From positions 62,001-126,000 of the forward strand of contig CAJNCA010000004.1 of assembly GCA_905221145.1 (NCBI GenBank): a stretch of DNA of 64,000 nt, given 5' to 3'. Each line of letters begins with the position of its first letter. Positions within the stretch are counted from its first letter, which is position 1. Both the position numbers and the translations under genes were made by a program. Below are positions 1-10,010 of this stretch, one piece after another. The notes beneath the pieces are model-generated. The model worked only from the letters and a program-made list of their open reading frames with translations. It was not told where the DNA came from and searched no databases. The stretch is from a bacterium (GTDB lineage Bacteria > Bacillota > Bacilli > Lactobacillales > Streptococcaceae).

Positions 1-782
1 ATGAGAATAAAAGGATTTTCAAGTCCCATTGTCTCATAGCGTTCAATAGCATTTAGCAGAGTTTCGTAGTAAAAGTTAGGCTCATTTTTCCCATATTCAT
101 TGACTGCGCCACGAAGAATAACGTGAGCCAAAGGATTTCCTGAAGTCTCAACTTCTTGGCCATGGAAGAGGAAGGTCTGTTTGTTCTGAGCGGCATAGAT
201 ACCGTTAAACATAACACCAAGATTTCCAGAGGTTGGATTTTTCATCCCAACCGGTGCATCAATCCCTGAGGCCACAAAGCGGTGCTCTTGGTCTTCCACA
301 GAACGAGCCCCTACAGCATGGTAGCTGACCAAATCATCTACCAATACCAGATTTGACGGATAAAGCATCTCATCTGCCGTTGTCAAACCAGTCTCTGTAA
401 TCACGCGATAGTGCAACTGTCGCACAGCCTGCAAGCCATTAATCAGGCTTGGAGCCTTAGAAGTATCTGGCTGGTGTACCAAGCCTTTATAGCCATCTCC
501 ATTGGTACGTGGTTTAGCAGTATAAACACGCATAACCATGAAAATCTTGTCCGCCACCTTCTTTTGCAAGGCAGATAAACGGCGGGCATATTCCAAGACA
601 GCCTCTTCATTATCAGACGAGCAAGGACCAATCACCAAAAGGATACGGTCATCTTCCCCTGAAATAATGTCTGCCAATTCTCTGTCACGGCGCTCCTTTA
701 GGCGCAATGCTTCCGCAGACAATTGGGTTTCTGCCTTGATTGCTTCAATATCGATTTCTTGACCTTTTTCAATAAATGCCAT
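1..782 (-). CDS. aroF: 3-deoxy-7-phosphoheptulonate (DAHP) synthase, partial (3' end outside window)
   Basis: First step of the shikimate pathway, joining phosphoenolpyruvate and erythrose 4-phosphate in the cytosol. About 260 codons are visible, starting at the ATG at 782 (begins MAFIEKGQEIDIE), with AGGAGA a few bases upstream. The type I motifs LLVIGPCSSDN and KPRTNGDGYKGL are present, as is the ARSVEDQEHRFVASG stretch. It is a close paralogue of the next gene upstream, which ends one base before this start codon, so the two are translationally coupled. The remaining ~80 codons lie beyond the window edge. Which copy is called aroF or aroG is arbitrary here; feedback sensitivity cannot be read from the sequence. 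Confidence 0.93.
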   Translation of the reverse strand, partial: MAFIEKGQEIDIEAIKAETQLSAEALRLKERRDRELADIISGEDDRILLVIGPCSSDNEEAVLEYARRLSALQKKVADKIFMVMRVYTAKPRTNGDGYKGLVHQPDTSKAPSLINGLQAVRQLHYRVITETGLTTADEMLYPSNLVLVDDLVSYHAVGARSVEDQEHRFVASGIDAPVGMKNPTSGNLGVMFNGIYAAQNKQTFLFHGQEVETSGNPLAHVILRGAVNEYGKNEPNFYYETLLNAIERYETMGLENPFIL

Positions 783-783
783 C

Positions 784-1815
784 TTATTCTCCTAACGTTT
801 GGTAGATTTCTCTGACAAGGGCTTCCGTATTTTCCCAGCCAAGGCAAGGGTCTGTGATAGACTTGCCAAATACTTCCGGTTCGTTTTGACGGCCGTCTTC
901 TAGATAAGACTCAATCATAAAGCCACGAACGTACTGCTTGATTTTTTCATTCCAATCACGGTTAATCAAGGTCTGGCGGACAATTCGAATTTGGTCCATA
1001 TATTGCTTACCAGAATTGTCATGATTGGTGTCGACGATGATAAAGGGATTTTCCAAGCCCATTTTCTCATACTGGGCAATGGTATCTATCAAATTATCAT
1101 AGTAATAGTTAGGAATATTCTTACCATACTCATTAATCGCTCCACGAAGAATGGCGTGCGAAAGAGGATTACCAGTTGTTTCCACTTCTTTTCCTAGGAA
1201 AAGGAAGCTTTGTTTGTTTTGAGCAGCATAAATCCCATTAAACATAACATTGAGATTTCCTGAGGTTGGATTTTTAAAACCAGTCGCGAAATCTGCCCCA
1301 CTTGCCACAAAACGGTGTTGTTGGTCTTCAACTGAACGGGCACCAACAGCCATATAAGAAATCAAATCATCTACAAGCGGTAGATTTTCAGGATAAAGCA
1401 TTTCATCAGCTGTTGTCATACCAGTTTCCGTGATGACACGATAGTGAAGATGGCGCACAGCTTTGATCCCGTTGATGAGACTTGGCGCTTCTGCCGCATT
1501 AGGCTGGTGAATCAAGCCCTTATATCCATCCCCGTTGGTACGAGGTTTGGCAGTATAAACACGCATAACCATAAAGATACGGTCTGATACTTCTTCTTGC
1601 AAAGCTGCCAAACGCTTAGCGTACTCAAGGACAGCTTCTTCATTATCAGATGAGCATGGTCCGATTACCAAGAGAATCCGTTGGTCTTCTCCACGTATAA
1701 TGGCTTCTAGCTCTTGATCGCGCTGTGATTTTCTCTCCAAAGCTTGACCTTCCAATTTTGATAAGGCACGAACTTCTTCAATATTAATTTTAGGACTTTT
1801 TGCTGTAAATACCAT
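784..1815 (-). CDS. aroG: 3-deoxy-7-phosphoheptulonate (DAHP) synthase
   Basis: Type I (AroFGH-family) DAHP synthase of 343 aa, full length for the family. Motifs visible are LLVIGPCSSDN (near residue 50), KPRTNGDGYKGL, and the late IVDTNHDNSGK metal/substrate-binding segment. It feeds chorismate synthesis, and so the trp operon found at 31-39 kb. It lies downstream of secA on the same strand after an 80-base gap with a hairpin, and directly abuts its paralogue at 782. Two adjacent isozymes suggest different feedback control (for example by different aromatic amino acids); this is inference only. Confidence 0.95.
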   Translation of the reverse strand: MVFTAKSPKINIEEVRALSKLEGQALERKSQRDQELEAIIRGEDQRILLVIGPCSSDNEEAVLEYAKRLAALQEEVSDRIFMVMRVYTAKPRTNGDGYKGLIHQPNAAEAPSLINGIKAVRHLHYRVITETGMTTADEMLYPENLPLVDDLISYMAVGARSVEDQQHRFVASGADFATGFKNPTSGNLNVMFNGIYAAQNKQSFLFLGKEVETTGNPLSHAILRGAINEYGKNIPNYYYDNLIDTIAQYEKMGLENPFIIVDTNHDNSGKQYMDQIRIVRQTLINRDWNEKIKQYVRGFMIESYLEDGRQNEPEVFGKSITDPCLGWENTEALVREIYQTLGE

Positions 1816-1838
1816 AACTCATCTCCTTATAAAGCAAA

Positions 1839-1877
1839 CGGATACCAAGTAAAAATTTACTTTTCACAAGGTATCCG
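1839..1877. repeat. Inverted repeat / hairpin between secA and aroG
   Basis: Arms CGGATACC and GGTATCCG enclose a second internal pairing (AAGTAAA with TTTACTT). There is no U-run next to it on the minus strand, so it looks more like an mRNA processing or stability hairpin than a clean terminator between secA and the aro genes. Confidence 0.5.
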
Positions 1878-1895
1878 CCTCTAAACTATCTCATT

Positions 1896-4409
1896 TTATT
1901 GTCTTTTACCGTGACAGTTTTTAAACTTCTTACCAGAACCACATGGGCAAAGTTCATTCCGTCCAATCTGGCTCAAATCCAAATCTTCTGGCATATTTGC
2001 TTGGTGGGCAGCGATATTACGAGTCGCTGTTGTACTGATATGGTGTTCTGCTTGTGGTCTTTCTTGTTCATGAATTTGTGCTTTCATCATCAAGCGTGTC
2101 ACATCAAACTCAATCGAACCAATCATGTCATTAAACATACGGAAACCTTCTGCCTGATACTCAACAACTGGGTTGTTCTGAGCATAACCACGAAGTCCAA
2201 CCGCATTACGCAATTGATCAAGGGCATCGATATGATCTGTCCACTTGTTATCCACCACTCGTAGAATCAAAACTTTTTGGAATTCTTTGACTGCTTCTTC
2301 ATCACGTAGTTTTGAAACCTGACTATCGTAAACTTGCAAGGCACGTTGGAAGAGTTCTTCCTTAATGGCCTTATCAGACAAGCCTGACAAGTCTTCGATT
2401 GAAATCGAATCTTCAGGAAGCAAGTTGTACTTAGCAAAGTTCAAAATTGCTTCTAGTTTTTCATCTTGTTTGGCACGCGCATGACCATCAACGACACGAC
2501 CAATCGTACGTTTGATCATAGCCTGAATTTCAGGTGCCAAGTCACGGTCTGCAGTGATGACATCATAACGTTGAGCGTAGATAATCTCACGTTGTTCACG
2601 CATGACATCGTCGTATTGAAGGACTTGTTTACGAGTATCGTAGTTATTCCCTTCGACACGTTTTTGTGCTGCTTCAACTTGACGCGTCAACATACGAGAC
2701 TCAATCGCCTCTTCAGACATGTTCAAACGTTCAAAGATTCCTTTCAAGCGTTCAGAACCAAAACGTTTCATCAAATCATCTTCAAGAGATAGGTAGAATT
2801 GTGACTCACCTGGGTCTCCTTGACGACCTGAACGTCCACGAAGCTGGTTATCGATACGACGGCTTTCATGGCGTTCTGTACCAATAACACAAAGTCCACC
2901 CAATTCGCGAACCCCTTCACCAAGCTTGATGTCAGTACCACGACCGGCCATGTTAGTTGCGATAGTAACAGCACCACGTTGACCAGCATTCATGATGATT
3001 TGAGCTTCTTTATAGTGGTTTTTGGCATTCAAAACTTCGTGAGGAACACCAGCAGCGACCAATTTCTTAGAAATGTAATCACTAGTTTCAACCGCTACTG
3101 TACCAACCAAGACAGGTTGACCCTTTTGGTAACGAGCCTTAACGTCTTCGACAACCGCTTTAAACTTAGCTTCAATGCTTGCAAAAAGTAGGTCTGGATG
3201 GTCAATACGTTGAACAGGACGGTTTGTTGGGATTGGAATAACACGAATGTTGTAAATTTCACGGAATTCTTCTTCCTCAGTCTTACCTGTACCCGTCATA
3301 CCAGACAATTTCTTGTACATACGGAAAAGGTTTTGGTAAGTGATTGAGGCAGATGTCTTGGTTTCATCCTGAATTGGCACACCTTCTTTGGCTTCAATAG
3401 CTTGGTGCAAGCCATCAGAATAACGACGACCTTCCATAGTACGACCTGTAAATTGGTCGACAATCAGAATTTCTTGCTCTTCGCTTACCACATAGTCAAT
3501 ATCGAGAAGCATGATGTAGTTGGCACGAAGGGCATTATCAATAAAGTGAGTCAAAGCCACGTTTTCGATATCATAAAGATTTTCAAGCTTGAAGTAGCTT
3601 TCCGCCTTGTCAATCCCTGAATCAGACAAACCAATGGTCTTAGACTGCACATCGATGATGTAGTCGTCTTTGTCCAAAGATTTTACATAGTGGTCTGCCA
3701 TGTGGTACAACTGGCTTGTTTCAACCGCATTAGCACCTGATACAATCAAAGGTGTACGGGCCTCGTCAATCAAGATAGAGTCAACCTCATCGACCAAGGC
3801 ATAGTTGAGCGGACGTTGTACCATGTTTTCAGCGCGAACAACCATGTTGTCACGAAGGTAGTCAAACCCGATTTCTGAGTTGGTTGAGTAAGTAATATCA
3901 CACTCATAGGCTTCTTTTTTCTCCATTGGAGATTTGGCAGCCAAGTTAATTCCTACTGACAAACCAAGCCATGAGTACAATTCACCCATCTCAGTCGCGT
4001 CACGTTCTGATAGGTATTCATTGACCGTAACTACGTGGACCCCTTTACCTGAAAGGGCGTTGAGGTATACTGGCATGGTCGCAGTCAAGGTTTTTCCTTC
4101 CCCTGTACGCATCTCTGGCACATCACCATGGTGAAGAACGATTCCCCCCATGACCTGAACCTTATATGGGAAGAGGCCTAGGACACGTTTGGCACCTTCA
4201 CGGACAACCGCAAATGCTTCATAAAGCAGTGAATCCAGTGATTCTCCATTTTGATAACGTTCTTTAAATTCAACTGTTTTTGCTTTTAGTTGGTCGTCAG
4301 TCAAAGCAGCCATTTGGTCTTCATATTTGAAAACCTTGTCAGCCATCTTTTCCAGACGACGGATTTCTCCTTTATCATTTTCGATAATTGTTTTTAAAAT
4401 ATTAGCCAT
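1896..4409 (-). CDS. secA: Preprotein translocase motor ATPase SecA
   Basis: The ATPase that drives post-translational export through SecYEG at the cytoplasmic membrane. It is 837 aa, normal for Gram-positive SecA1. Visible are the N-terminal [21 protein letters not shown], the Walker A-type stretch [12 protein letters not shown], the [20 protein letters not shown]-box region, the PTNRP motif, and the C-terminal zinc tail [13 protein letters not shown] that binds SecB/phospholipid in other bacteria. The start is the ATG at 4409, behind a near-consensus promoter at 4455-4483. This is the housekeeping SecA, not the SecA2 of accessory glycoprotein export, judging by the intact C-terminal zinc domain. 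Confidence 0.98.
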   Translation of the reverse strand: MANILKTIIENDKGEIRRLEKMADKVFKYEDQMAALTDDQLKAKTVEFKERYQNGESLDSLLYEAFAVVREGAKRVLGLFPYKVQVMGGIVLHHGDVPEMRTGEGKTLTATMPVYLNALSGKGVHVVTVNEYLSERDATEMGELYSWLGLSVGINLAAKSPMEKKEAYECDITYSTNSEIGFDYLRDNMVVRAENMVQRPLNYALVDEVDSILIDEARTPLIVSGANAVETSQLYHMADHYVKSLDKDDYIIDVQSKTIGLSDSGIDKAESYFKLENLYDIENVALTHFIDNALRANYIMLLDIDYVVSEEQEILIVDQFTGRTMEGRRYSDGLHQAIEAKEGVPIQDETKTSASITYQNLFRMYKKLSGMTGTGKTEEEEFREIYNIRVIPIPTNRPVQRIDHPDLLFASIEAKFKAVVEDVKARYQKGQPVLVGTVAVETSDYISKKLVAAGVPHEVLNAKNHYKEAQIIMNAGQRGAVTIATNMAGRGTDIKLGEGVRELGGLCVIGTERHESRRIDNQLRGRSGRQGDPGESQFYLSLEDDLMKRFGSERLKGIFERLNMSEEAIESRMLTRQVEAAQKRVEGNNYDTRKQVLQYDDVMREQREIIYAQRYDVITADRDLAPEIQAMIKRTIGRVVDGHARAKQDEKLEAILNFAKYNLLPEDSISIEDLSGLSDKAIKEELFQRALQVYDSQVSKLRDEEAVKEFQKVLILRVVDNKWTDHIDALDQLRNAVGLRGYAQNNPVVEYQAEGFRMFNDMIGSIEFDVTRLMMKAQIHEQERPQAEHHISTTATRNIAAHQANMPEDLDLSQIGRNELCPCGSGKKFKNCHGKRQ

Positions 4410-4454
4410 GTTTTTCCTTACTTTAAATTCCGAATATTTTAGAATGTTCTTTTA

Positions 4455-4483
4455 ATTTTAGCACAATTACTGATTATTTTCAA
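4455..4483 (-). promoter_or_regulatory. secA promoter
   Basis: On the minus strand: -35 TTGAAA (4478-4483), a 17-base spacer ending in TGC (extended -10), and -10 TAAAAT (4455-4460). It lies about 45 bases upstream of the secA start codon. Confidence 0.75.
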
Positions 4484-4505
4484 GGAAGAATCCCCATTTT
4501 GAAAA

Positions 4506-4536
4506 GGAAAAAGAGGCTAGTTTCCAAGCTAACCTC
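4506..4536 (-). terminator. Rho-independent terminator after the small membrane gene at 4555
   Basis: Read on the minus strand, AGAGGTTAG and CTAGCCTCT form a stem followed by TTTTT. It separates the small membrane genes from the secA promoter. Confidence 0.75.
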
Positions 4537-4554
4537 TCTGATTTTTATGATACT

Positions 4555-4842
4555 TTAATTGCCAAAAATCGGCAAAATAGCAAATAGGATAAATAGATTA
4601 ATCCAAAGAGAAAAACAGCAGATCAATCCAAAAACAAAGAGACTGACTTTCTTGGACAGCAAGGCCATCAAAATAGACAGAATACCAAAAACTAGCAAGA
4701 CTTTCTGTATGCTGAAGAGATCAATCTTTCCCCCCAGAATCGGACTGCCCCAAGGAAGAAAGAAGAAAGCAATCCAGATCAACAGAACTAAACCAATATA
4801 GACCTTAGAATAGCGTGTAATAAATGATTTTAGATGTGCCAT
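4555..4842 (-). CDS. Small multi-pass membrane protein, unknown function
   Basis: 95 aa. After a basic N-terminus (MAHLKSFITRYSK) there are three strongly hydrophobic segments at about residues 14-30, 46-62 and 67-92, so it is probably an integral membrane protein with three spans. I do not recognise a family with certainty. It has a ribosome site (AGGAGG, from the complement of cctcct just upstream of the start) and its own terminator downstream, which supports a real gene. It lies between secA and another small membrane gene in the same orientation; the pair has no visible catalytic motif. Confidence 0.7.
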   Translation of the reverse strand: MAHLKSFITRYSKVYIGLVLLIWIAFFFLPWGSPILGGKIDLFSIQKVLLVFGILSILMALLSKKVSLFVFGLICCFSLWINLFILFAILPIFGN

Positions 4843-4874
4843 AAGCTACCTCCTATCAATAAAAACAATATAAA

Positions 4875-5222
4875 TCAATGCCTTCCGCCTTTAGATTTCC
4901 CTAACTCTCGTCTCAAACGAAACATTTTTTTGAAAAAGATGTAGTCTAGCCAGTCACTTCCTAGGGATAGGACTATCAACAGCAACCAAACACCCCAAGC
5001 ACTCATATCTGATTCATGTTTGAGAACAAGAGGGAAAAATAAGAATGAAAAAATTGTCAGATCCAGACTAAACAGAGCTAAAAGGGAAAAATAAATCCAG
5101 TAGAAATAGTAGATGATGGGGAAAAACTTACTGTTTCTATCAGCATTGTCTATCCAATAGAAAAAGTAAAAACAAGGAAATAAGAGTATCAATTGATTAA
5201 ACGACAGTTTCATTATCGACAC
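4875..5222 (-). CDS. Small membrane protein, unknown function
   Basis: 115 aa with hydrophobic, aromatic-rich segments near residues 8-22, 35-65 and 78-97 and a basic C-terminal tail (RLRRELGKSKGG). This suggests three to four membrane spans with the tail in the cytoplasm. It sits 32 bases upstream of the other small membrane gene and about 75 bases downstream of der, all on the minus strand, and may be cotranscribed with them. No conserved domain is evident to me. Confidence 0.65.
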   Translation of the reverse strand: MSIMKLSFNQLILLFPCFYFFYWIDNADRNSKFFPIIYYFYWIYFSLLALFSLDLTIFSFLFFPLVLKHESDMSAWGVWLLLIVLSLGSDWLDYIFFKKMFRLRRELGKSKGGRH

Positions 5223-5296
5223 CTCTCTTTGTTAGCGCTTTCTTTACCTTCATTCTATCAAAAAAATCTGGAAATGTCATTCCAGATTCTACTTTT

Positions 5297-6607
5297 TTAT
5301 TTGCGTTTTCTTGCGATGAGATGGATTGGAGTTCCCTCAAAGACAAAGGCCTTGCGGATTTGATTTTCCAAGAAACGCAGGTAAGAAAAGTGCATAAGTT
5401 CTTCTTCGTTGACAAAGATAACAAAGGTTGGTGGTTTGGTTGCCACTTGAGTCGCATAGAAAATCTTGAGACGTTTTCCTTTGTCTGTCGGTGTTGGGTT
5501 AATGGCAATGGCATCCATAATCACATCATTCAAGACAGCTGATGGAATACGTGTGTTTTGACTTTCACTGATTTGCTTAATCATCTCAGGCAGTTTATGA
5601 AGACGTTGCTTGGTCAAGGCTGATACAAAGATAATCGGTGCGTAAGGCAGGTATTGGAACTGCTCACGGATATCTTCTTCCCAATTTTTCATAGTGTGGT
5701 TGTCTTTTTCAAGTGTATCCCACTTGTTAACCACGATAATCATCCCTTTACCAGCTTCATGGGCAAATCCTGCGATACGCTTGTCGTATTCACGGATGCC
5801 TTCTTCCGCATTGATGACCATTAAGACCACATCTGAACGGTCAATAGCACGCATGGCGCGCATGACAGAGTATTTCTCGGTATTTTCATAAACCTTACCA
5901 GACTTACGCATACCAGCCGTATCAATCATGGTAAACTCTTGGCCATCTGTATCTGTAAAGTGGGTATCAATGGCGTCACGAGTTGTTCCAGCAACTGGAC
6001 TGGCAATGACACGGTCTTCTCCCAAGATAGCATTGATCAAGCTTGATTTTCCGACGTTTGGACGACCAATTAAGCTAAACTTAATCACATCTGGATTTTC
6101 TTCTTCGTATTCATTTGGAAGATTTTCTACAATCGCATCTAGCACATCCCCTGTACCGATACCATGGACAGATGAGATAGGTAGTGGTTCACCCAAACCG
6201 AGGGCATAGAAATCATAGATATCATTTCGCATCTCAGGGTTGTCCACCTTGTTAACTGCAAGGATAACTGGTTTATGGGTTTTATAAAGCTTACGGGCTA
6301 CGTATTCGTCCGCATCGGTAATTCCTTCCTTACCAGACACGACAAAGACGATAACATCGGCTTCTTCCATGGCAATTTCTGCCTGGTGCTTGATTTGTTC
6401 CATGAAAGGAGCATCGACATCATCGATTCCTCCTGTATCAATCATACTAAACGAACGATTGAGCCACTCACCCGTCGCATAGATACGGTCACGTGTCACT
6501 CCTTCGACATCTTCTACAATGGAGATTCGCTCACCAGCGATCCGATTAAATAGGGTTGATTTCCCAACATTGGGACGTCCTACAATGGCAATAGTTGGTA
6601 GGGCCAT
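5297..6607 (-). CDS. der: Ribosome biogenesis GTPase Der (EngA)
   Basis: Essential GTPase with two tandem G domains, acting in maturation of the 50S ribosomal subunit. It is 436 aa, the standard length. First G domain: [13 protein letters not shown] (residues ~8-20), DTGG, and NKVD. Second G domain: [13 protein letters not shown] near residue 180, DTAGM, and NKWD. The KH-like C-terminal domain ends in a basic tail (IARKRK). The start is the ATG at 6607; the ribosome site is weak (GTGAG). It is preceded by the nitroreductase-dnaI-dnaB-nrdR string on the same strand with only a 13-base gap, so operon transcription is plausible. Confidence 0.98.
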
Positions 6608-6620
6608 AATTTCTCACTTT

Positions 6621-7334
6621 CTACAATAACTTCTTCTGTTCAAGATTTTTTCTTGTTGAGCTTGGTTCAGCTTGACCAAACTGTTCTGCTAATCGCTGAC
6701 TCCAGCTTGTGGTCGCACGCGCCCCAGCATAGTCAGCCTGTACACGGTCATAAGCCTCAATCACATCAACTGTCTGTTCCTGATATTCTTCCTCAAATAC
6801 CACCTGATTCAATGGCAAGCGAGGTTTGACTTCATGTTCTTCATTTGGAAGACCTAGTGCCATCCCAAAAACTGGATAAGTGTAGTCAGGCAGGTTAAAG
6901 AGCTCTGCCACTTCTTCTGACTTGTACCGAACCAAGCCAATGATAACACCACCATAACCCAAACTTTCAGTTGCCAGCAGGGCATTTTGACCAGCAAGAG
7001 CCGCATCGACCGAACTAATCAAGAGAGCTTCTACACCTTGAGGTTGGAAGGTGTCGGTATGAAGCTGAGCTCCCTTTTCTGCTCGGTTCAAATCTCCAAC
7101 AAAGAGAAGGAAAACAGCAGACTGGCGAATGGCTTCTTGAGGCACCAATTCATACAGAGCATCTTTCTTTTCTTGACTTCGTACCACAATCACAGAGTAG
7201 GATTGGAAATTCTTCCAAGACGAGGCCATCTGGGCTGCTGTCAGGATTTCAGTCAAGTCCTCCTGAGGGATGACTTGCTCCTTAAATCTTCGAACAGACT
7301 TATGAGCTTTCATCAGTTTAATCGTTTCTGTCAT
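6621..7334 (-). CDS. NfsA-like NAD(P)H-dependent flavin oxidoreductase (nitroreductase family)
   Basis: 237 aa FMN-dependent nitroreductase-fold protein. The N-terminal KSVRRFKEQVIP motif is the FMN-binding R-R-F/Y-x signature, followed by MASSWKNFQSYSVIVV and, later, the ESLGYGGVIIG segment typical of NfsA/Frp enzymes. It likely reduces quinones or nitroaromatics; the physiological substrate cannot be inferred. The start codon overlaps the dnaI stop (ATGA, 7331-7334), so it is coupled to the helicase-loading operon. A role linked to replication is not implied by the family. Confidence 0.9.
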   Translation of the reverse strand: MTETIKLMKAHKSVRRFKEQVIPQEDLTEILTAAQMASSWKNFQSYSVIVVRSQEKKDALYELVPQEAIRQSAVFLLFVGDLNRAEKGAQLHTDTFQPQGVEALLISSVDAALAGQNALLATESLGYGGVIIGLVRYKSEEVAELFNLPDYTYPVFGMALGLPNEEHEVKPRLPLNQVVFEEEYQEQTVDVIEAYDRVQADYAGARATTSWSQRLAEQFGQAEPSSTRKNLEQKKLL

Positions 7335-8227
7335 CGGCGGTTCACTCCTTCTAAACGAGTCTCCTCAGCCAAATAACGGATGCGTTCCATGACGCGTTTG
7401 GCTTCCCAGGTTTCGTCATTTCCATGCTTCCCTTTAGCGAAATGCAGCTCCAATTCTTCAAAGTTGAAGTTGGAAGTGAAAAAGGTCGGTAAGTTTTCCT
7501 GCATCCGATATTGGAGAATGACTTGCAGGATTTCATCCCGCACCCAGGCTGTTGATTGCTCGGCACCAATATCATCTAAAATCAGGACTTCAGAAAGCTT
7601 AATCTCATCCACCAAGGTCTTGACATTGCCATCACCGATAGCATTTTTGACATCAATGACAAAGCTAGGATAGTGGAGGAGAGTTGATGAAACACCACGT
7701 TTTTCTGATAAATCATGGGCTAAGGCAGCCACCATGAAACTTTTACCCACACCAAAGTCTCCATACAAGTAAAGACCTTTCAAATTATTGGGGTAATCGT
7801 TAACAAATTCTATCATTCTTTTTAGAACAGTTAAACGCTGAACATCATCACGATAAACATCTAAAAAACTGACATTTTTCAGGCTAGATGGAAAATTAAT
7901 TAAGTTGAGACGTTTCTTGATAGCCGCTTCTTTTTCAGCTGCGATTAGTTCAGGAGTTTCTTCATAAGAAACATCCGCATAGCCATGGTTCATGACTAGT
8001 ATAGGCTTGTAGCCTTTGGCAATATAATCTGTATCTCCTCGGAGGAATTTATCTCTCTCAGTGATGTATTGGTTAAACTTGGAAATACTACGATTCAACT
8101 CGTCCTGATTGAGGGATTCTTGCTGGACAAAGGCCGCAACATCAGGATCCTTCATGATTTTCTGGACCAAATCTTGATAGTGAAAACGACTTGGTTGACG
8201 TTTGAGTACATCTCCGACACTTTCCAT
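7331..8227 (-). CDS. dnaI: Primosomal protein DnaI (helicase loader ATPase)
   Basis: 298 aa AAA+ ATPase that loads the replicative helicase at origins and stalled forks, together with DnaB and DnaD in Gram-positives. The N-terminal ~130 residues correspond to the helicase-interacting domain. The ATPase part shows Walker A GDFGVGKS, Walker B VLILDDIGAEQ, and sensor 1 FFTSNFNFEEL. Its ribosome site (GGAGGTGATTAG) lies within the last codons of dnaB, whose stop codon touches the dnaI ATG. It is the middle gene of nrdR-dnaB-dnaI, a conserved streptococcal arrangement. Confidence 0.97.
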   Translation of the reverse strand: MESVGDVLKRQPSRFHYQDLVQKIMKDPDVAAFVQQESLNQDELNRSISKFNQYITERDKFLRGDTDYIAKGYKPILVMNHGYADVSYEETPELIAAEKEAAIKKRLNLINFPSSLKNVSFLDVYRDDVQRLTVLKRMIEFVNDYPNNLKGLYLYGDFGVGKSFMVAALAHDLSEKRGVSSTLLHYPSFVIDVKNAIGDGNVKTLVDEIKLSEVLILDDIGAEQSTAWVRDEILQVILQYRMQENLPTFFTSNFNFEELELHFAKGKHGNDETWEAKRVMERIRYLAEETRLEGVNRR

Positions 8228-9397
8228 CTAATCACCTCCGTTATCTAATTTTGCTAATAATTCTAGGGTTTGGCGTTCCATCTCTTCTAATTCCTCAGCG
8301 GATGACGTATTTTTATATTCAGGATTACTCCATTTAGGAACATTGGTTTTTGATGGGGCAGTCTGATTCTGTTTTTGTGTTTTTGCTTTCTGCCCACGTT
8401 CACGAATGCGCAAGACTGCCTCTTCTGCCGAATGAATCTTTTGATAGGCATAGTCATTGGCTACCTTCATGGCATATTTCTCATTGATGTTTGCCGAATC
8501 TACCTTATTAAAGGTCAACAAGAGAATGATATTGATGACTTCGTCCAGCAAGCCCAAGCCAGCCATCTGTTGCAAGAGTTCTCTTTCTGTTTGGGTAATG
8601 GTTCCCTTGCGTGTTTGCTTGATTTCTGCCAAGAACTGCAGGGCAGGTTTACTTTTGGCTTCTTTGATAATGGTTGATTCCTTAGGATTAAAGTCAGAGG
8701 AAACTGGTTTTTGAGCAATTTTTTCCCGCATGCGTTTAGTTGAAATAACCTGGGAAACAGCTGTTGACTTGGCCAATTGATAGGTCTCAAACCAAGTCCA
8801 TTTCTTTTCCTCAGCAATGGCAAACAGGTTTAAGACGTCGGACTGCTCATCCGCAAAACGAAGCCCGTCTCGAGCCATAAGCTGACGAAAATGGTCCAAG
8901 TCAAAATCATTAGCCACTTTCTTCTTGGGAGCAAGGTATTCTTGACTTCCTAGTTCTGCCAAATCTGGAAAGACTTGATTGAGTGAGACAGGTATTTCTT
9001 CTCCCTCAGCACTTTCAACCTTCAAATCCTCCACAGCTGCATCGCCAATCTTTTTCTCCAAAAGTCTGCGATAAACAGGATGCTCCAAGAAATCTTGACT
9101 TGAAAGAGGAGCATGGATAACTATCTGATAGGTATCACCCTTTTGATAGAGGGTCAAGAGATTAAAAGCAGATAGGATTTTCAAAGATTTTAAAAGTCTG
9201 TCCATCCCAAAATTGAGATGATTGAGAATGCTTGAAAAAAGGTATTCCTTTCTGCCATTATCCCAAAAACTAATCGTATAAAGATAAAGGCTCAGCGCCT
9301 CCTGACCGATAATCGGGAGGTAGCACTGTACCAGAGATGAGGTATCTTGCGACACCCGATTATTCTTTAGATAAGAAAAACGGTCAATTGGCTTCAT
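8228..9397 (-). CDS. dnaB: Helicase loading / replication initiation membrane attachment protein DnaB
   Basis: 389 aa protein of the Gram-positive DnaB/DnaD family (not the E. coli DnaB helicase). It acts with DnaI and DnaD at replication initiation and restart. The N-terminal YLKNNRVSQDTSSLVQCYLPIIG and a C-terminal DDBH2-type region (YQKIHSAEEAVLRIRERGQ) fit the family. The C-terminal 40 residues are polar and low in complexity. It abuts nrdR upstream and dnaI downstream without gaps, so translation of the three is coupled. Confidence 0.95.
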   Translation of the reverse strand: MKPIDRFSYLKNNRVSQDTSSLVQCYLPIIGQEALSLYLYTISFWDNGRKEYLFSSILNHLNFGMDRLLKSLKILSAFNLLTLYQKGDTYQIVIHAPLSSQDFLEHPVYRRLLEKKIGDAAVEDLKVESAEGEEIPVSLNQVFPDLAELGSQEYLAPKKKVANDFDLDHFRQLMARDGLRFADEQSDVLNLFAIAEEKKWTWFETYQLAKSTAVSQVISTKRMREKIAQKPVSSDFNPKESTIIKEAKSKPALQFLAEIKQTRKGTITQTERELLQQMAGLGLLDEVINIILLLTFNKVDSANINEKYAMKVANDYAYQKIHSAEEAVLRIRERGQKAKTQKQNQTAPSKTNVPKWSNPEYKNTSSAEELEEMERQTLELLAKLDNGGD

Positions 9398-9871
9398 TTA
9401 TCTTTCCTTTTTCTTTTTAGAGGACTGGGTGATTTGTTGGAGCAGGCTCTCTAGCTCACTCACATCCTTAAAACTACGATAGACACTGGCAAAACGTACA
9501 TAGGTAATCTCATCCAACTCAGCCAACTCCTCCATGACGAGCGAACCAATGTCCTCACTTTGAATTTCATTTTCATTTCGACCACGGAGTTTCTGTTCGA
9601 TACGATTGACTACCATGTTGATTTCATCACTTGACACAGGACGTTTCTGGGCTGAGCGGATAATCCCATTAAAGATTTTATCTCTGGAGAATTGTTCCCG
9701 TGTGCCATCTTTTTTAACAACCACTAAGGTTCTTTCTTCTACCCGTTCGTAGGTTGTAAAACGGTGCTGGCATTCGTCGCACTCACGTCTTCTACGAATG
9801 GTGTTCCCTTCTTCTGCTTGGCGACTATCGATAACACTTGACTTGGTAGCCCCACATTTTGGACAACGCAT
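9398..9871 (-). CDS. nrdR: Transcriptional repressor NrdR
   Basis: 157 aa regulator of ribonucleotide reductase genes. It has an N-terminal zinc ribbon ([13 protein letters not shown] ... CDECQHRF) and an ATP-cone domain ([19 protein letters not shown]) that senses ATP/dATP. I start it at the ATG at 9871 because AGGAGG lies 8 bases upstream and NrdR proteins begin MRCPKC; an upstream in-frame start at 9931 would add 20 non-conserved residues and overlap the promoter. It is the first gene of the nrdR-dnaB-dnaI unit. Confidence 0.96.
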
Positions 9872-9898
9872 CCTTTCCCTCCTTATCGTTTTCTTTTC

Positions 9899-9927
9899 AT
9901 TATACCATTTTTTAAGCGATTCCCAAA
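9899..9927 (-). promoter_or_regulatory. nrdR promoter
   Basis: Minus strand: a perfect -10 TATAAT (9899-9904) with a poor -35 (TTGGGA or TTTGGG at 9921-9927). It lies 28 bases upstream of the nrdR ATG and back to back with the GntR promoter. Confidence 0.65.
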
Positions 9928-9944
9928 ACAATTCTTCTTTTTGC

Positions 9945-9973
9945 TTGACAAGTTTTTTGTTTTGTTGTATTAT
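9945..9973 (+). promoter_or_regulatory. Promoter of the GntR-ABC operon
   Basis: Consensus -35 TTGACA (9945-9950), 17-base spacer, -10 TATTAT (9968-9973). An AT-rich TTAATTAA palindrome at the -10/+1 region (9974-9981) is a candidate operator for the GntR protein encoded immediately downstream; that assignment is inference. Confidence 0.75.
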
Positions 9974-10010
9974 TTAATTAAGACAAAGGGATAAAAGAAA
10001 GGAGACCAAG

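Noticed and set aside
1899..4134. Several plus-strand open frames opposite secA (up to 121 codons)
   Set aside because: They lie wholly within secA on the other strand, have no ribosome sites or family features, and arise from its codon pattern.
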